NCBI RefSeq assembly: GCF_000411975.1
Contig: NZ_ASXG01000196.1
Coordinates: 186,001 to 250,000 of the forward strand
Direction of reading: 5' to 3'
Source: Amycolatopsis orientalis DSM 43388
GTDB lineage: Bacteria > Actinomycetota > Actinomycetes > Mycobacteriales > Pseudonocardiaceae
Length of the DNA: 64,000 nt
Positions 17,142-25,158 of the stretch are shown one piece after another. The position numbers and the translations under genes were made by a program. How positions within the stretch are numbered: the stretch's first letter is position 1; each line of letters begins with the position of its first letter. The notes beneath the pieces are model-generated. The model was not told the origin of the DNA, ran no database searches, and was given only the letters and a program-made list of their open reading frames with translations.

Positions 17142-17173
17142 CGCGGCGGCGGGCCGAGCCGCCCGCCGCCGCG
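17142..17173 (+). other. 13-bp GC-only hairpin between mimD and accessory genes
   Basis: Perfect stem CGCGGCGGCGGGC/GCCCGCCGCCGCG with a 6-nt loop and no T run. It marks the border between the four monooxygenase genes and the accessory genes and could lower downstream expression or protect the 3' end of a processed mimABCD message. Confidence 0.65.
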
Positions 17174-17220
17174 TTCCCACCGCAGCACTGCCGAGCACGA
17201 ACGAAGGGCGAGGATCTCCG

Positions 17221-18222
17221 ATGTACGCAAAGGATGGCGAGCAGTACTACGTCGTCGACGGGCATGTCCACATCTGGGACGCGCGGGAGTCGAACATCAA
17301 GAACGTGCACGGGAAGCAGTTCATCGACTGCTTCTACGACTACCACCGCAACCTCAGTCCGGAGGAGGCGACGTGGGACTACGGCACCTACACCTACTAC
17401 GGCGGCGAGCGGCTGATGAAGGACGTCTTCCAGGACGGCCACGTCGACCACGCGATCTTCCAGGCCACCCTGCTGCGGGACTTCTACCGCAACAACTTCG
17501 GCCAGACCGCCGAATGCCTCGACCTGGTGCGCCAGCATCCCGGCAAGCTCACCTACAACCACGCCTACGACCCGCGCGACGGCGAGGCCGGCCTGGAGCA
17601 GCTGCGCCGCGATGCCGAGCGCATGCGGCTCAAGGGCGTGAAGCTCTACACCGCCGAGTGGCACGGCGACTCCCGCGGCTACCGGCTGGACGATCCCTGG
17701 TCGCGGCGCTACCTCGAAGAATGCCTGGAGCTCGGCATCAAGAACATCCACGTCCACAAGGGACCGACGATCCGGCCGCTGGACCGCGACGCGTTCGACG
17801 TGGCCGACATCGACCACGTGGCCACCGACTACCTCGACCTGAACTTCATCGTCGAGCACGTCGGGCTGCCCCGGCTGGAGGACTTCTGCTGGATCGCCAC
17901 GCAGGAGTCCAATGTGTACGGCGGGCTCGCGGTCGCGATGCCGTTCATCCACGCCCGCCCGCGCTACTTCGCGCAGATCATCGGCGAACTGCTGTACTGG
18001 CTCGGCGAGGACAAGATCCTCTTCGGCAGCGACTACGCGCTCTGGACGCCGCAGTGGCTGGTGGAGCGGTTCGTGGACTTCCAGATCCCGGAAGACCTCC
18101 CGGAGTACCCGCGGATCACCGTGGCACAGAAGAAAAAGATCCTCGGGCTGAACGCCGCCGCGCTGTACGACCTGGACGTGCCGGCGCAGTTCCGGCTGCC
18201 CGCGGAAGCCGGTGCGCGATGA
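17221..18222 (+). CDS. amidohydrolase family 2 protein of the mim operon
   Basis: A 333-residue TIM-barrel metal-dependent hydrolase/decarboxylase. The metal motif is VDGHVHIWD, further ligands lie at HVHKGPT and EHVGLPRLED, and the catalytic aspartate is in LFGSDYALW. Homologues sit at this place in mycobacterial propane monooxygenase operons, but their exact reaction is not established as far as I know; a role with oxidised ketone or diol products is a guess. RBS GAAGGGCGAGG precedes the ATG. It overlaps the next gene by 4 bp. Confidence 0.88.
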   Translation: MYAKDGEQYYVVDGHVHIWDARESNIKNVHGKQFIDCFYDYHRNLSPEEATWDYGTYTYYGGERLMKDVFQDGHVDHAIFQATLLRDFYRNNFGQTAECLDLVRQHPGKLTYNHAYDPRDGEAGLEQLRRDAERMRLKGVKLYTAEWHGDSRGYRLDDPWSRRYLEECLELGIKNIHVHKGPTIRPLDRDAFDVADIDHVATDYLDLNFIVEHVGLPRLEDFCWIATQESNVYGGLAVAMPFIHARPRYFAQIIGELLYWLGEDKILFGSDYALWTPQWLVERFVDFQIPEDLPEYPRITVAQKKKILGLNAAALYDLDVPAQFRLPAEAGAR

Positions 18223-18950
18223 CCACCGCCGCGGTCTCCCTGGATGAGCAGGTCCTGTCGGCACTGGCGACAGTGTTCGACCCCGAGCTGGACCAGCCGG
18301 TGACCGACCTCGGCTTCGTCCGCTCGGTCACGATCGACGACGCGGGCGTCGAGGTGCGTCTGCGGCTGCCGACCTCCTTCTGCGCGCCGAATTTCGCCTA
18401 CCTGATGGTCTCGGACGCCTACGACGCGCTCTCCGCGCTGCCCGGCACCGGCCGGGTCCGGGTGCTGCTGGACGATCACCACGATTCGGCGAAGATCAAC
18501 AGCGGGCTCGCGGCCGGGGCCGGATACGTCGGCACGTTCGGCGTCGAGGCGGAGCAGGGCCTGGACGAACTCCGCCGGACGTTCCAGCGGAAGGCCCATC
18601 TGGCCGCGGTCGAACGGTGCTGCCGGGCGGTGCTGGCCGGCGGCGCGTGGACGATCGAAGAGCTGCCGCTGCTGGAGCTGCTCGACCTTCCGGAGGGGCG
18701 GTTGAAGAACGCACTGCTGCGCCGGCGGGAAGCGCTCGGACTGCCGACCGACGCGCACGCGAGGGTGGCCGTGGACCACACCGGCCGTCCGGTCGGCAAG
18801 CAGGACACCGCGCTGTGGCTGCGTTTGGCGGCCGCCACCCGCATTTCGATCGAGGGCAACGCGCATTTCTGCCGCGGGTTGCTCGCCACCCGGTACGCGG
18901 ATCCTGAAGGGGCCGCGCCGCTCGTCGTCGACACCAGGAGCCGATCGTGA
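18219..18950 (+). CDS. MIP18/DUF59-domain protein, long form
   Basis: A 243-residue protein. The first about 100 residues form a MIP18 (DUF59/PaaD-like) domain, with VFDPELDQPVTDLGFVRSV and the cysteine loop LRLPTSFCAPNFAYLM. Small MIP18 proteins (SufT, PaaD, human CIAO2) help build iron-sulfur or diiron centres. The remaining about 140 residues, with WTIEELPLLELLDLP and FCRGLLATRYADPE, have no domain that I recognise. In this operon a role in metal-centre assembly of the hydroxylase or reductase is plausible (inference). It overlaps both neighbours by 4 bp. Confidence 0.8.
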   Translation: MTTAAVSLDEQVLSALATVFDPELDQPVTDLGFVRSVTIDDAGVEVRLRLPTSFCAPNFAYLMVSDAYDALSALPGTGRVRVLLDDHHDSAKINSGLAAGAGYVGTFGVEAEQGLDELRRTFQRKAHLAAVERCCRAVLAGGAWTIEELPLLELLDLPEGRLKNALLRRREALGLPTDAHARVAVDHTGRPVGKQDTALWLRLAAATRISIEGNAHFCRGLLATRYADPEGAAPLVVDTRSRS

Positions 18951-19972
18951 AAGCCGTCCAGGTCACCGGATACCACCGGAATCTCGAACTCCGCGACGTC
19001 GGAGAGCCGAAAGTCGCCGGTCCGCTGGACGTGGTGGTCAAGGTCGGCGCGGCCGGCGTGTGCCGCACCGACTTGCACATCCTCGAAGGGCAATGGGCGG
19101 AGAAATCCGGCGTCGCGCTGCCTTACACGATCGGGCACGAGAACGCGGGCTGGGTGCACGCGGTCGGCGGCGCGGTCACCAACGTCTCGGTGGGCGACAA
19201 GGTGATCCTGCACCCGCTGATCACCTGCGGGCTGTGCCGGGCCTGCCGGCGCGGCGACGACGTGCACTGCGAGCAGTCGGATTTCCCCGGCATCGACACG
19301 AACGGCGGGTACGCGGAGTACCTGCGCACGTCGGCCCGGTCCTGTGTCAAGCTCGCCGACAACCTCGAACCCGCCGACGTGGCCGCGCTCGCCGATGCCG
19401 GGCTCACCGCGCAGCACGCGGCCGCGAAGGCGGCGAAATCGCTGCGTCCCGGCGATGTCTGCGTGATCATCGGCGCGGGTGGTCTCGGCCACATCGGCGT
19501 CCAGTGCCTGAAAGCGATGAGCGCGGCGACGCTGGTGGTGCTGGACCGCAACCCGGCAGCTCTGGCGCTGGCGAAGGAAGTCGGGGCGGACGTCACGATC
19601 GTTGCCGACGGGTCCCAGGCGGACGCGGTGCTCGACCTGACCGGCGGGCATGGCGCGGAAGCGGTGGTGGATTTCGTCGGCGAAGGCGGCGCCACCGCCG
19701 AGGGGGTGCGGATGCTGCGCCGCGCGGGCAATTACTACGTGGTCGGGTACGGGGAGAACATCGACGTCCCGACCATCGACATCATTTCCACCGAGATCAA
19801 CTTCGTCGGCAACCTGGTCGGCTCGTACTCCGATCTGCAGGACCTGATGGTGCTGGCCGCCCGCGGCGACGTGAAGCTGCACACCGCGCGGTACCGGCTG
19901 GAGGACTTCCAGCAGGCGATCGACGATCTCAGCGCCGGCCGGGTCCGCGGCCGCGCGATCCTCATTCCCTGA
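18947..19972 (+). CDS. adh1: zinc-dependent alcohol dehydrogenase
   Basis: A 341-residue medium-chain dehydrogenase. The catalytic zinc site is GVCRTDLHI and GHENAGW, the structural zinc site is CGLCRACRRGDDVHC, and the NAD-binding fold starts IIGAGGLGHIGVQ. In Gordonia and mycobacterial propane operons the enzyme at this place oxidises 2-propanol to acetone, the step after the monooxygenase. The GTG start overlaps the stop of the MIP18 gene. The chaperonin gene follows after 27 bp. Confidence 0.92.
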   Translation: MKAVQVTGYHRNLELRDVGEPKVAGPLDVVVKVGAAGVCRTDLHILEGQWAEKSGVALPYTIGHENAGWVHAVGGAVTNVSVGDKVILHPLITCGLCRACRRGDDVHCEQSDFPGIDTNGGYAEYLRTSARSCVKLADNLEPADVAALADAGLTAQHAAAKAAKSLRPGDVCVIIGAGGLGHIGVQCLKAMSAATLVVLDRNPAALALAKEVGADVTIVADGSQADAVLDLTGGHGAEAVVDFVGEGGATAEGVRMLRRAGNYYVVGYGENIDVPTIDIISTEINFVGNLVGSYSDLQDLMVLAARGDVKLHTARYRLEDFQQAIDDLSAGRVRGRAILIP

Positions 19973-19999
19973 TCCCGCAAGGAAAGGACGGAGACCACC

Positions 20000-21646
20000 A
20001 TGGCGAAGCAGCTGAGGTTCGGCGTCGACGCGCGGCGGCAGCTCGAGCTCGGAGTCAATACCCTGGCCGACGCGGTGAAGGCGACGCTGGGCCCGAAGGG
20101 GCGCAACGCGGTGCTGGAGAAGCTGACCGGCCCGCCGACGATCACGAACGACGGGGTGACCATCGCCCGGGAGATCCAGCTGGGGGAGCCGTTCGCGAAC
20201 ATGGGCGCCCAGTTGGTCAAGGAAGTCGCGATGAAGACCAACGGCGCGGTCGGCGACGGCACCACGACCGCCACCGTGCTGGCACAGGCGATGGTGCGCG
20301 AGGGCCTGGCCGCGCTGAGCGAGGGCGCGAACCCGATGCGAGTGCGGCGAGGGATCGAGGAGACCGTCGAAGCGGTCGTGGAATACCTGCGCAAGTCGGC
20401 GGTCGCGGTGTCCGGCGAAGCCGAACTGGAGCGGATCGCGACGCTCGCGGCCAGCGACGACGAGCGCATCGGCCGGGTGATCGCACAGGCGCTCGCCGCG
20501 GTGGGCCGTGCGGGCGTGGTGGAGGTCGAGGAGTCGGACCAGCCGGGGCTGAGCGTGGAGCTGGCCGACGGGATCGAGTTCGACCACGGCTACACCTCGC
20601 CGTACATGGTCACCGACCGGGACCGGATGGAGGTCAGCTTCGCCGACCCGGTGCTGCTGCTCACCAACAAGAAGATCAGCCAGGTGCAGGACCTGATGCC
20701 GACCGTGGAGGCGGCGCGCAGGCTGGACCGGCCGCTGGTGGTGCTGGCGGAGAACGTGGACGGCCCGGCGCTGCAGCTGATCGTGAGCGGGAACGTGCAC
20801 GGCACGTTCGCGGGGGCGGTGGTCCGCGCGCCGGGCTTCGGGCACCGGCGGATCGCCGAGCTGGAAGATCTCGCCGCGGCTCTCGGCGGGCGGGTGGTGA
20901 GCGAGGATTCCGGCGTGACGCTGGCCGAGGTCACCGAACGGGACCTGGGCCGCTGCGCGCACATCACCATCACCGAGGACTCGACGACGATCCTCGGCGG
21001 CGCCGGAGCAGAGGACGTGGTGCGCGCCCGGATCGGCCAGCTGGAGAAGCAGCTGGAGCGGGCCCGGATCGAGCACGACCAGGACAGCCTGCGGCTGCGG
21101 ATCGCGCGGCTGTCCGGGCGGATCGCGGTGGTGCGGGTCGGTGCGGCGACCAGCGTCGAGCTGAAGGACCGGATGCTGCGCGTCGAGGATTCCCTGGCCG
21201 CGGCCCGGGCCGCGCTGGAGGAGGGCGTCGTCGCGGGTGGCGGCGCGGCCCTGGCGCAAGCGGCGCTTCACGTGGACTTGGATCTCGACGGCGACGCGGC
21301 GCACGGGCGCGACATCGTGCTGCGGGCGCTGGGCGAGCCGTTGCACTGGATCGCGGCCAACGCCGGGTACGAGGGAGCCGAAGTCCGGGAACGCGTCGCG
21401 GGACTGGCCAACGGGCAAGGGTTCGACGCGCTGGCCGGCGGGTACTGCGATCTGTTCGCCGCGGGGGTGATCGATCCGCTCAAGGTGACTCGCTCGGCGC
21501 TGGAGAGCGCGGCGTCCATCGCGGCGCTGGTGATCACCACCGAGACGGCGGTGGTGGAGGAGGTCGTGGTCAACCCGGGTTCGGTCATCGCGCCGGGATT
21601 CGGGGACCTCGCCGAGGGCATGGTCCGTCCGTCCAACATCTACTAG
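20000..21646 (+). CDS. mimG: dedicated GroEL-like chaperonin of the monooxygenase operon
   Basis: A 548-residue Cpn60 homologue. ATP-binding residues are present (TLGPKGRNAVLE, TNDGVTI, GDGTTTATVLAQ at 85-96), as is the C-terminal GGGAALAQAA region. It ends ...VRPSNIY, without the GGM-rich tail of housekeeping GroEL. Its sequence is clearly diverged, which fits the specific chaperonin known to be needed for folding the mim large hydroxylase subunit. RBS GGAAAGGA lies before the ATG. It is the last gene of the operon. Confidence 0.93.
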   Translation: MAKQLRFGVDARRQLELGVNTLADAVKATLGPKGRNAVLEKLTGPPTITNDGVTIAREIQLGEPFANMGAQLVKEVAMKTNGAVGDGTTTATVLAQAMVREGLAALSEGANPMRVRRGIEETVEAVVEYLRKSAVAVSGEAELERIATLAASDDERIGRVIAQALAAVGRAGVVEVEESDQPGLSVELADGIEFDHGYTSPYMVTDRDRMEVSFADPVLLLTNKKISQVQDLMPTVEAARRLDRPLVVLAENVDGPALQLIVSGNVHGTFAGAVVRAPGFGHRRIAELEDLAAALGGRVVSEDSGVTLAEVTERDLGRCAHITITEDSTTILGGAGAEDVVRARIGQLEKQLERARIEHDQDSLRLRIARLSGRIAVVRVGAATSVELKDRMLRVEDSLAAARAALEEGVVAGGGAALAQAALHVDLDLDGDAAHGRDIVLRALGEPLHWIAANAGYEGAEVRERVAGLANGQGFDALAGGYCDLFAAGVIDPLKVTRSALESAASIAALVITTETAVVEEVVVNPGSVIAPGFGDLAEGMVRPSNIY

Positions 21647-21659
21647 GAACCGGGGGTCC

Positions 21660-21696
21660 CGCGCCGGGTCCGCTCCCTACGGGCGGGCCCGGCGCG
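21660..21696. terminator. bidirectional hairpin between mimG and the crotonase-like gene
   Basis: Stem CGCGCCGGG/CCCGGCGCG with a 19-nt apical region that can pair further (CCGC with GGCG). It lies between two converging genes, 14 bp after mimG and 6 bp after the minus-strand gene, so it can serve both. Confidence 0.65.
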
Positions 21697-21701
21697 GTCG
21701 A

Positions 21702-22121
21702 CTATGCCGCGGCGTGGGGGAGGGCGTGTCCGGCCAGCCGGACGGCGAGGCTGAGCAGCCGCGCGGGCGGGCACTGGAGATCCACGAGACCGGCAGCGAC
21801 CGCCGCGGCCGGGCCGAGGGCGTGCGGCCAGCCAGCCGGGTGCACGACACCGCCGGACATGATCCGGAGGTCGGCGGCTTCGGCGAGCTCGTAGCCCGCG
21901 CCGATCGCGTCGCCGTTGACAGCGGCGACCACCGGCGCGGGATGATCGCGCACGGCGGCCAGCGCCGAGCGCAGGCCCGTCCCGAGATCGGGAGCGAACT
22001 CGCGGGCGGTTCCGGTCAGCACCACCGGTCGCGGCCCGGCATAGGCGAGTGCCGCGGCGAGGTGGTCGGTCTCCCCGGCGCGGAAGCGCACTACGACCGT
22101 TCCGTTCCGGTATTCGAGCAT
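21702..22121 (-). CDS. compact enoyl-CoA hydratase/isomerase-like protein
   Basis: A 139-residue crotonase-fold fragment or minimal member, about half the usual 260 residues. It keeps the oxyanion-hole strand (VVAAVNGDAIGAGYELAEAADLRIM) but lacks the full N-terminal sheet and the C-terminal helical trimerisation domain. ATG 22121 is chosen for the GGGAGG upstream; a longer frame exists but has non-coding character. It converges on mimG and starts 58 bp from an inverted repeat of the MimR type, so it may belong to the same regulon. Catalytic function is uncertain. Confidence 0.72.
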   Translation of the reverse strand: MLEYRNGTVVVRFRAGETDHLAAALAYAGPRPVVLTGTAREFAPDLGTGLRSALAAVRDHPAPVVAAVNGDAIGAGYELAEAADLRIMSGGVVHPAGWPHALGPAAAVAAGLVDLQCPPARLLSLAVRLAGHALPHAAA

Positions 22122-22179
22122 CCGCGCACCTCCCGGGCATCGATGTCGCCGAAGCGTAGGCCGCGCCGGGGGCGGGATC

Positions 22180-22195
22180 TGTCTCAGAACGAGAT
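22180..22195. promoter_or_regulatory. third MimR-type inverted repeat
   Basis: TGTCTCA-N3-CGAGATC, the same TCTCA-N3-TGAGA core with one mismatch in the right arm. It lies between the crotonase-like gene (minus) and a 51-codon frame (plus), roughly 60-70 bp from both starts. Confidence 0.6.
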
Positions 22196-22260
22196 CTCCG
22201 CCGGTGCGCCGATGTGCTGCGGTGGCGGTCCAGGACCCTTCCGCGGAAAGGCGTGCGCTG

Positions 22261-22416
22261 ATGTCCGACAACGACGTTCCCGACCAGCTCTCCTCCGACG
22301 CGGCGTCCGGGCACCGCGAATGCCTCGAACGGGCCCGCCGGGCCTTGGCGGGCACCGGATGGGAGATCGAACGGCGTGCCGAGACGAGCCGGATGGGTGC
22401 TGGGCAACCGAAATAA
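22261..22416 (+). CDS. small hypothetical protein (51 aa)
   Basis: A short frame starting at an ATG with GGAAAGG upstream, located 66 bp after the third inverted repeat and divergent from the crotonase-like gene. The product is acidic at the start (MSDNDVPDQLSSDAASGH) and then basic and helical (CLERARRALAGTGWEIERR). I recognise no family. It could be a real small gene of the mim regulon or the 5' remnant of a longer one; the 240 bp that follow contain no gene that I can support. Confidence 0.45.
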   Translation: MSDNDVPDQLSSDAASGHRECLERARRALAGTGWEIERRAETSRMGAGQPK

Positions 22417-22656
22417 CGGCACGCTCGGAAAACTCTCTCGGGCCCGGCGCACCGCCGGGTCCGGGGATCGAGCTGGTGGCACGGCGTTGCACGAGCAGGG
22501 CATTCGCGCCGGGGGCACCGATCGCAGGAGGCGACTGAGGGCAGGGGCCCGTCGAGGCCCCTGGTGCGCCGGGGAACGGGCGGCGGTCGCCATTTCTCAT
22601 GAAGCTCTCATTTTCGTCGGGGAGAATCGCGGCGGAACCGGCCGGAGGGAGCGGGG

Positions 22657-23349
22657 ATGCATCTGGTCGTGGTCGACGACGAGGAGGCGGTGCGGGATTC
22701 GCTGTCCCGGACGCTGCGGTTCGAGGGCTACAGCGTTTCGCTGGCGGCCAATGGCGCCGAAGGAATCGAGACGATCCGGGCGGAAAACCCGGACGGGGTC
22801 ATTCTCGACGTGATGATGCCCGTTCTGGACGGTCTGGACAGCTGCCGCCTGTTGCGTGCCGAGGGCAACTACGTGCCGATCCTCATGCTGACCGCGCGCA
22901 GCGGCGTGGCGGACCGGGTGACCGGGCTGGACGCGGGCGCGGACGATTATCTGGTCAAGCCGTTCGCGCTGAAGGAATTGCTGTCCCGGGTGCGGGCGCT
23001 GCTGCGGCGGGTCGAGTACGACACTCCCCGCCCTTCGGCCGGGACCGCGCTTGCGTTCGCCGATCTGGTCCTGGACCCGGGCACGCGGGAGGTCCGCCGG
23101 GGCGACCGGCCGGTCCGGCTGACCCGGACCGAGTTCGCGATGCTGGAGGCGTTCCTGCGCCACCCGAGGATCGTGCTGACCCGGGCGGCGATGTTCGAGC
23201 AGGTGTGGGGTTACGACTTCGGTTCCGGTTCGAACGGGCTGGACGTGTATGTCAGCTACCTGCGCCGCAAGCTGGAAGCGGGCGGGGAGCCCCGGCTGCT
23301 GCACACCGTGCGCGGCGTCGGCTACGTGCTGCGGGACGAGCCGTTGTGA
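22657..23349 (+). CDS. response regulator, OmpR/MprA-like
   Basis: A 230-residue two-component response regulator. The receiver domain has the acidic pair VVDDEE, phospho-acceptor D51 (ILDVMMP), the conserved Thr/Ser region LMLTARSG and Lys in DDYLVKPF. The C-terminal winged helix (about 130-228) has RLTRTEFAMLEAFLRHP and VDVYVSYLRRKLE-like OmpR features. Strong resemblance to mycobacterial MprA, which responds to envelope stress. It overlaps the sensor kinase gene by 4 bp. Confidence 0.93.
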   Translation: MHLVVVDDEEAVRDSLSRTLRFEGYSVSLAANGAEGIETIRAENPDGVILDVMMPVLDGLDSCRLLRAEGNYVPILMLTARSGVADRVTGLDAGADDYLVKPFALKELLSRVRALLRRVEYDTPRPSAGTALAFADLVLDPGTREVRRGDRPVRLTRTEFAMLEAFLRHPRIVLTRAAMFEQVWGYDFGSGSNGLDVYVSYLRRKLEAGGEPRLLHTVRGVGYVLRDEPL

Positions 23350-24746
23350 AACGGCTGCGGTGGCGCGAGCGCTCGCTGCGGACCCGGCTGGCGGTGATGG
23401 TGGGGCTCGCGGTGGCGGTCGCGGTGGTGGTGACTTCTTCCGCTGCTTGGCTGCTGACCAGAGCAAATCTGTACCAGCAGTTCGACGCGCAGCTGCAGAC
23501 GTACGCGCAAGTCGCGGCGAAGGCGGCGACTCCCGCGGACGCGCTGGCGACCTTGCACACCGTCCAGCGCGGTGATTCGGGAGCGGATCCAGGACATCGC
23601 GACGTTCTCGCCGTGCAATTCCTCACCGCGGACGGAACGAGCGCGGGAACGGCGGGCGCGCCGGGCGGGTTCCCGCCCGGGGTCCGGGCGCGGCAGGTCG
23701 CGGCCGGGGCGGCGGCGCTGGGGGCGGACGTGGAGAAGATCGGCGGTGATCGCTACCGCGTGTGGACCGTGCCCCGGCCGGGCGGGGGAGCGGTCTCGGT
23801 CGCCCGCAACTCCGAGGGGATCGAAAACACTCTCGCGGAGCTGGGCGCGTGGCTGACCTTGGCCGGGCTGATCGGGATCGCGGGCGCCGCGTTCGCCGGA
23901 CGGGCGATAGCGAAGACCGCGCTGCGGCCGGTCGCCGAGCTGACCGACGCCGCGGAGGACGTCGCCCGCACCCAGGAACTCGCCGCCGGCATCCGGGTCG
24001 TGGGCAGCGACGAACTGGCGCGCCTTGCGGTCTCGTTCAATGCGATGCTGACCGCGTTGCGCAGCTCTCGCGACGAGCAGCAGCGGCTGGTGCAGGACGC
24101 GGGCCACGAGCTGCGCACGCCCTTGACGAGCCTGCGCAACAACATCGAGCTGCTCATCCACGCCGAAGGACAGGAACGGGTGCTCCCGCCGGAGGACCGC
24201 ACCCGGCTGCTGGCCGATCTCGACGTTCAATCGGTCGAGCTGACCACGCTGGTCGGCGAACTGGTCGAGCTGTCCACCGGGGAACGCGAACCCGAGCCGG
24301 TCGGGCGGGTCGACCTGGCCGACGTGCTCGCCTCGGCGGCGGAGCGGGTCCGGGCCCGGTACCCGGACGTGGAATTCGGCGTGGACGCGGTCAGCGCGGA
24401 GGTGGACGGCCGCCCGGCGGCCTTGGAACGCGCGGTGCTGAACGTGCTCGACAACGCGGCGAAGTGGAGCCCGGCCGGCGGGAAGGTGACCGCCGCGGTC
24501 GTCCCGGCGGAGGGGGGAGCGCGGATCGTGGTGTCCGACGAAGGGCCGGGCATCGCTCCCGCGGATCTGCCGCACGTCTTCGAACGCTTCTACCGCGCGG
24601 AGACGGCCCGGGCCCAGCCGGGGTCCGGGCTCGGCCTCGCGATCGTCGAACAGGTCGTGGAGCAGCACCGGGGCGCGGTCCGGGCCGGAGCGGCCGACGG
24701 CGGCGGGGCGCGGTTCGAGCTGACGTTCCCGGCCGCCCTGGCCTGA
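23346..24746 (+). CDS. sensor histidine kinase, MprB-like
   Basis: A 466-residue membrane kinase, partner of the preceding regulator. It has one transmembrane helix near residues 15-37, an extracytoplasmic sensor of about 120 residues, and a second helix near 160-180 followed by a HAMP domain. The phospho-acceptor histidine lies in DAGHELRTPLTSLRNN, with N box NVLDNAAKWSP and G boxes DEGPGIAP and GSGLGLAIV. The GTG overlaps the regulator stop. The signal sensed is unknown; envelope stress is suggested only by MprB similarity. The gene end runs into a degenerate tandem repeat. Confidence 0.92.
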   Translation: MKRLRWRERSLRTRLAVMVGLAVAVAVVVTSSAAWLLTRANLYQQFDAQLQTYAQVAAKAATPADALATLHTVQRGDSGADPGHRDVLAVQFLTADGTSAGTAGAPGGFPPGVRARQVAAGAAALGADVEKIGGDRYRVWTVPRPGGGAVSVARNSEGIENTLAELGAWLTLAGLIGIAGAAFAGRAIAKTALRPVAELTDAAEDVARTQELAAGIRVVGSDELARLAVSFNAMLTALRSSRDEQQRLVQDAGHELRTPLTSLRNNIELLIHAEGQERVLPPEDRTRLLADLDVQSVELTTLVGELVELSTGEREPEPVGRVDLADVLASAAERVRARYPDVEFGVDAVSAEVDGRPAALERAVLNVLDNAAKWSPAGGKVTAAVVPAEGGARIVVSDEGPGIAPADLPHVFERFYRAETARAQPGSGLGLAIVEQVVEQHRGAVRAGAADGGGARFELTFPAALA

Positions 24747-25115
24747 CCTGCCGCGCTTTTCGCTGGGGAGATTGCTCGCCGGTGGGGAGGCGGGCGTTGC
24801 GGCGGATCGTGGTGTGCGTCGGTGGGCGGGCTTCGCTCTGGATCGGGGTTTGCGGCGGACCTGGCCTGAGCCGTTGCGCTTTTCGCAGGGGCTGTTCGGC
24901 GTTTGTTTGTGGGTGGGGCGGCGGCCGGTGGGGCGGGCCGTGGTGTGCGTCGGCGGACGGGTTTCGCTGTGGATCGGGGTTTGCGGCTGGCCTGGCCCGA
25001 GCTGTCGCGCTTCTCGCCGGTGGGACGGGCCGTGGTGTCTGTCGGTGGGCAGGCCTCGCTCCGCAATCGGCGTTTCCGGCGGGCCCTGGCCGGAACCGCC
25101 GCGCTTCTTACCAGA
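24738..25115. repeat. degenerate tandem repeat, about 3 units
   Basis: Units beginning CTGGCC start at 24738, 24861 and 24992, with a partial one at 25086, each followed by a G-rich part with GCGCTTnTCGC and, in most units, GTGGTGTGCGTCGG and GGATCGGGGTTTGCGG. Unit lengths are about 123, 131 and 94 bp, so copies have diverged by indels. The stretch fills the gap between the histidine kinase and the DUF998 gene and overlaps the last codons of the kinase gene. No protein is supported in it. Confidence 0.7.
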
Positions 25116-25158
25116 ACCCGGGAGTTTTCTCATCGGTCTTTAATCGGCCGTCGGCAGC

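Noticed and set aside
20000..21646. Housekeeping GroEL
   Set aside because: No groES is adjacent, the GGM tail is missing and the gene is the last of the mim operon, so it is the operon-specific chaperonin.
24747..25158. Small proteins encoded in the tandem-repeat stretch
   Set aside because: Frames repeat with the DNA units, have Trp/Gly/Arg-rich low-complexity products and no ribosome sites.
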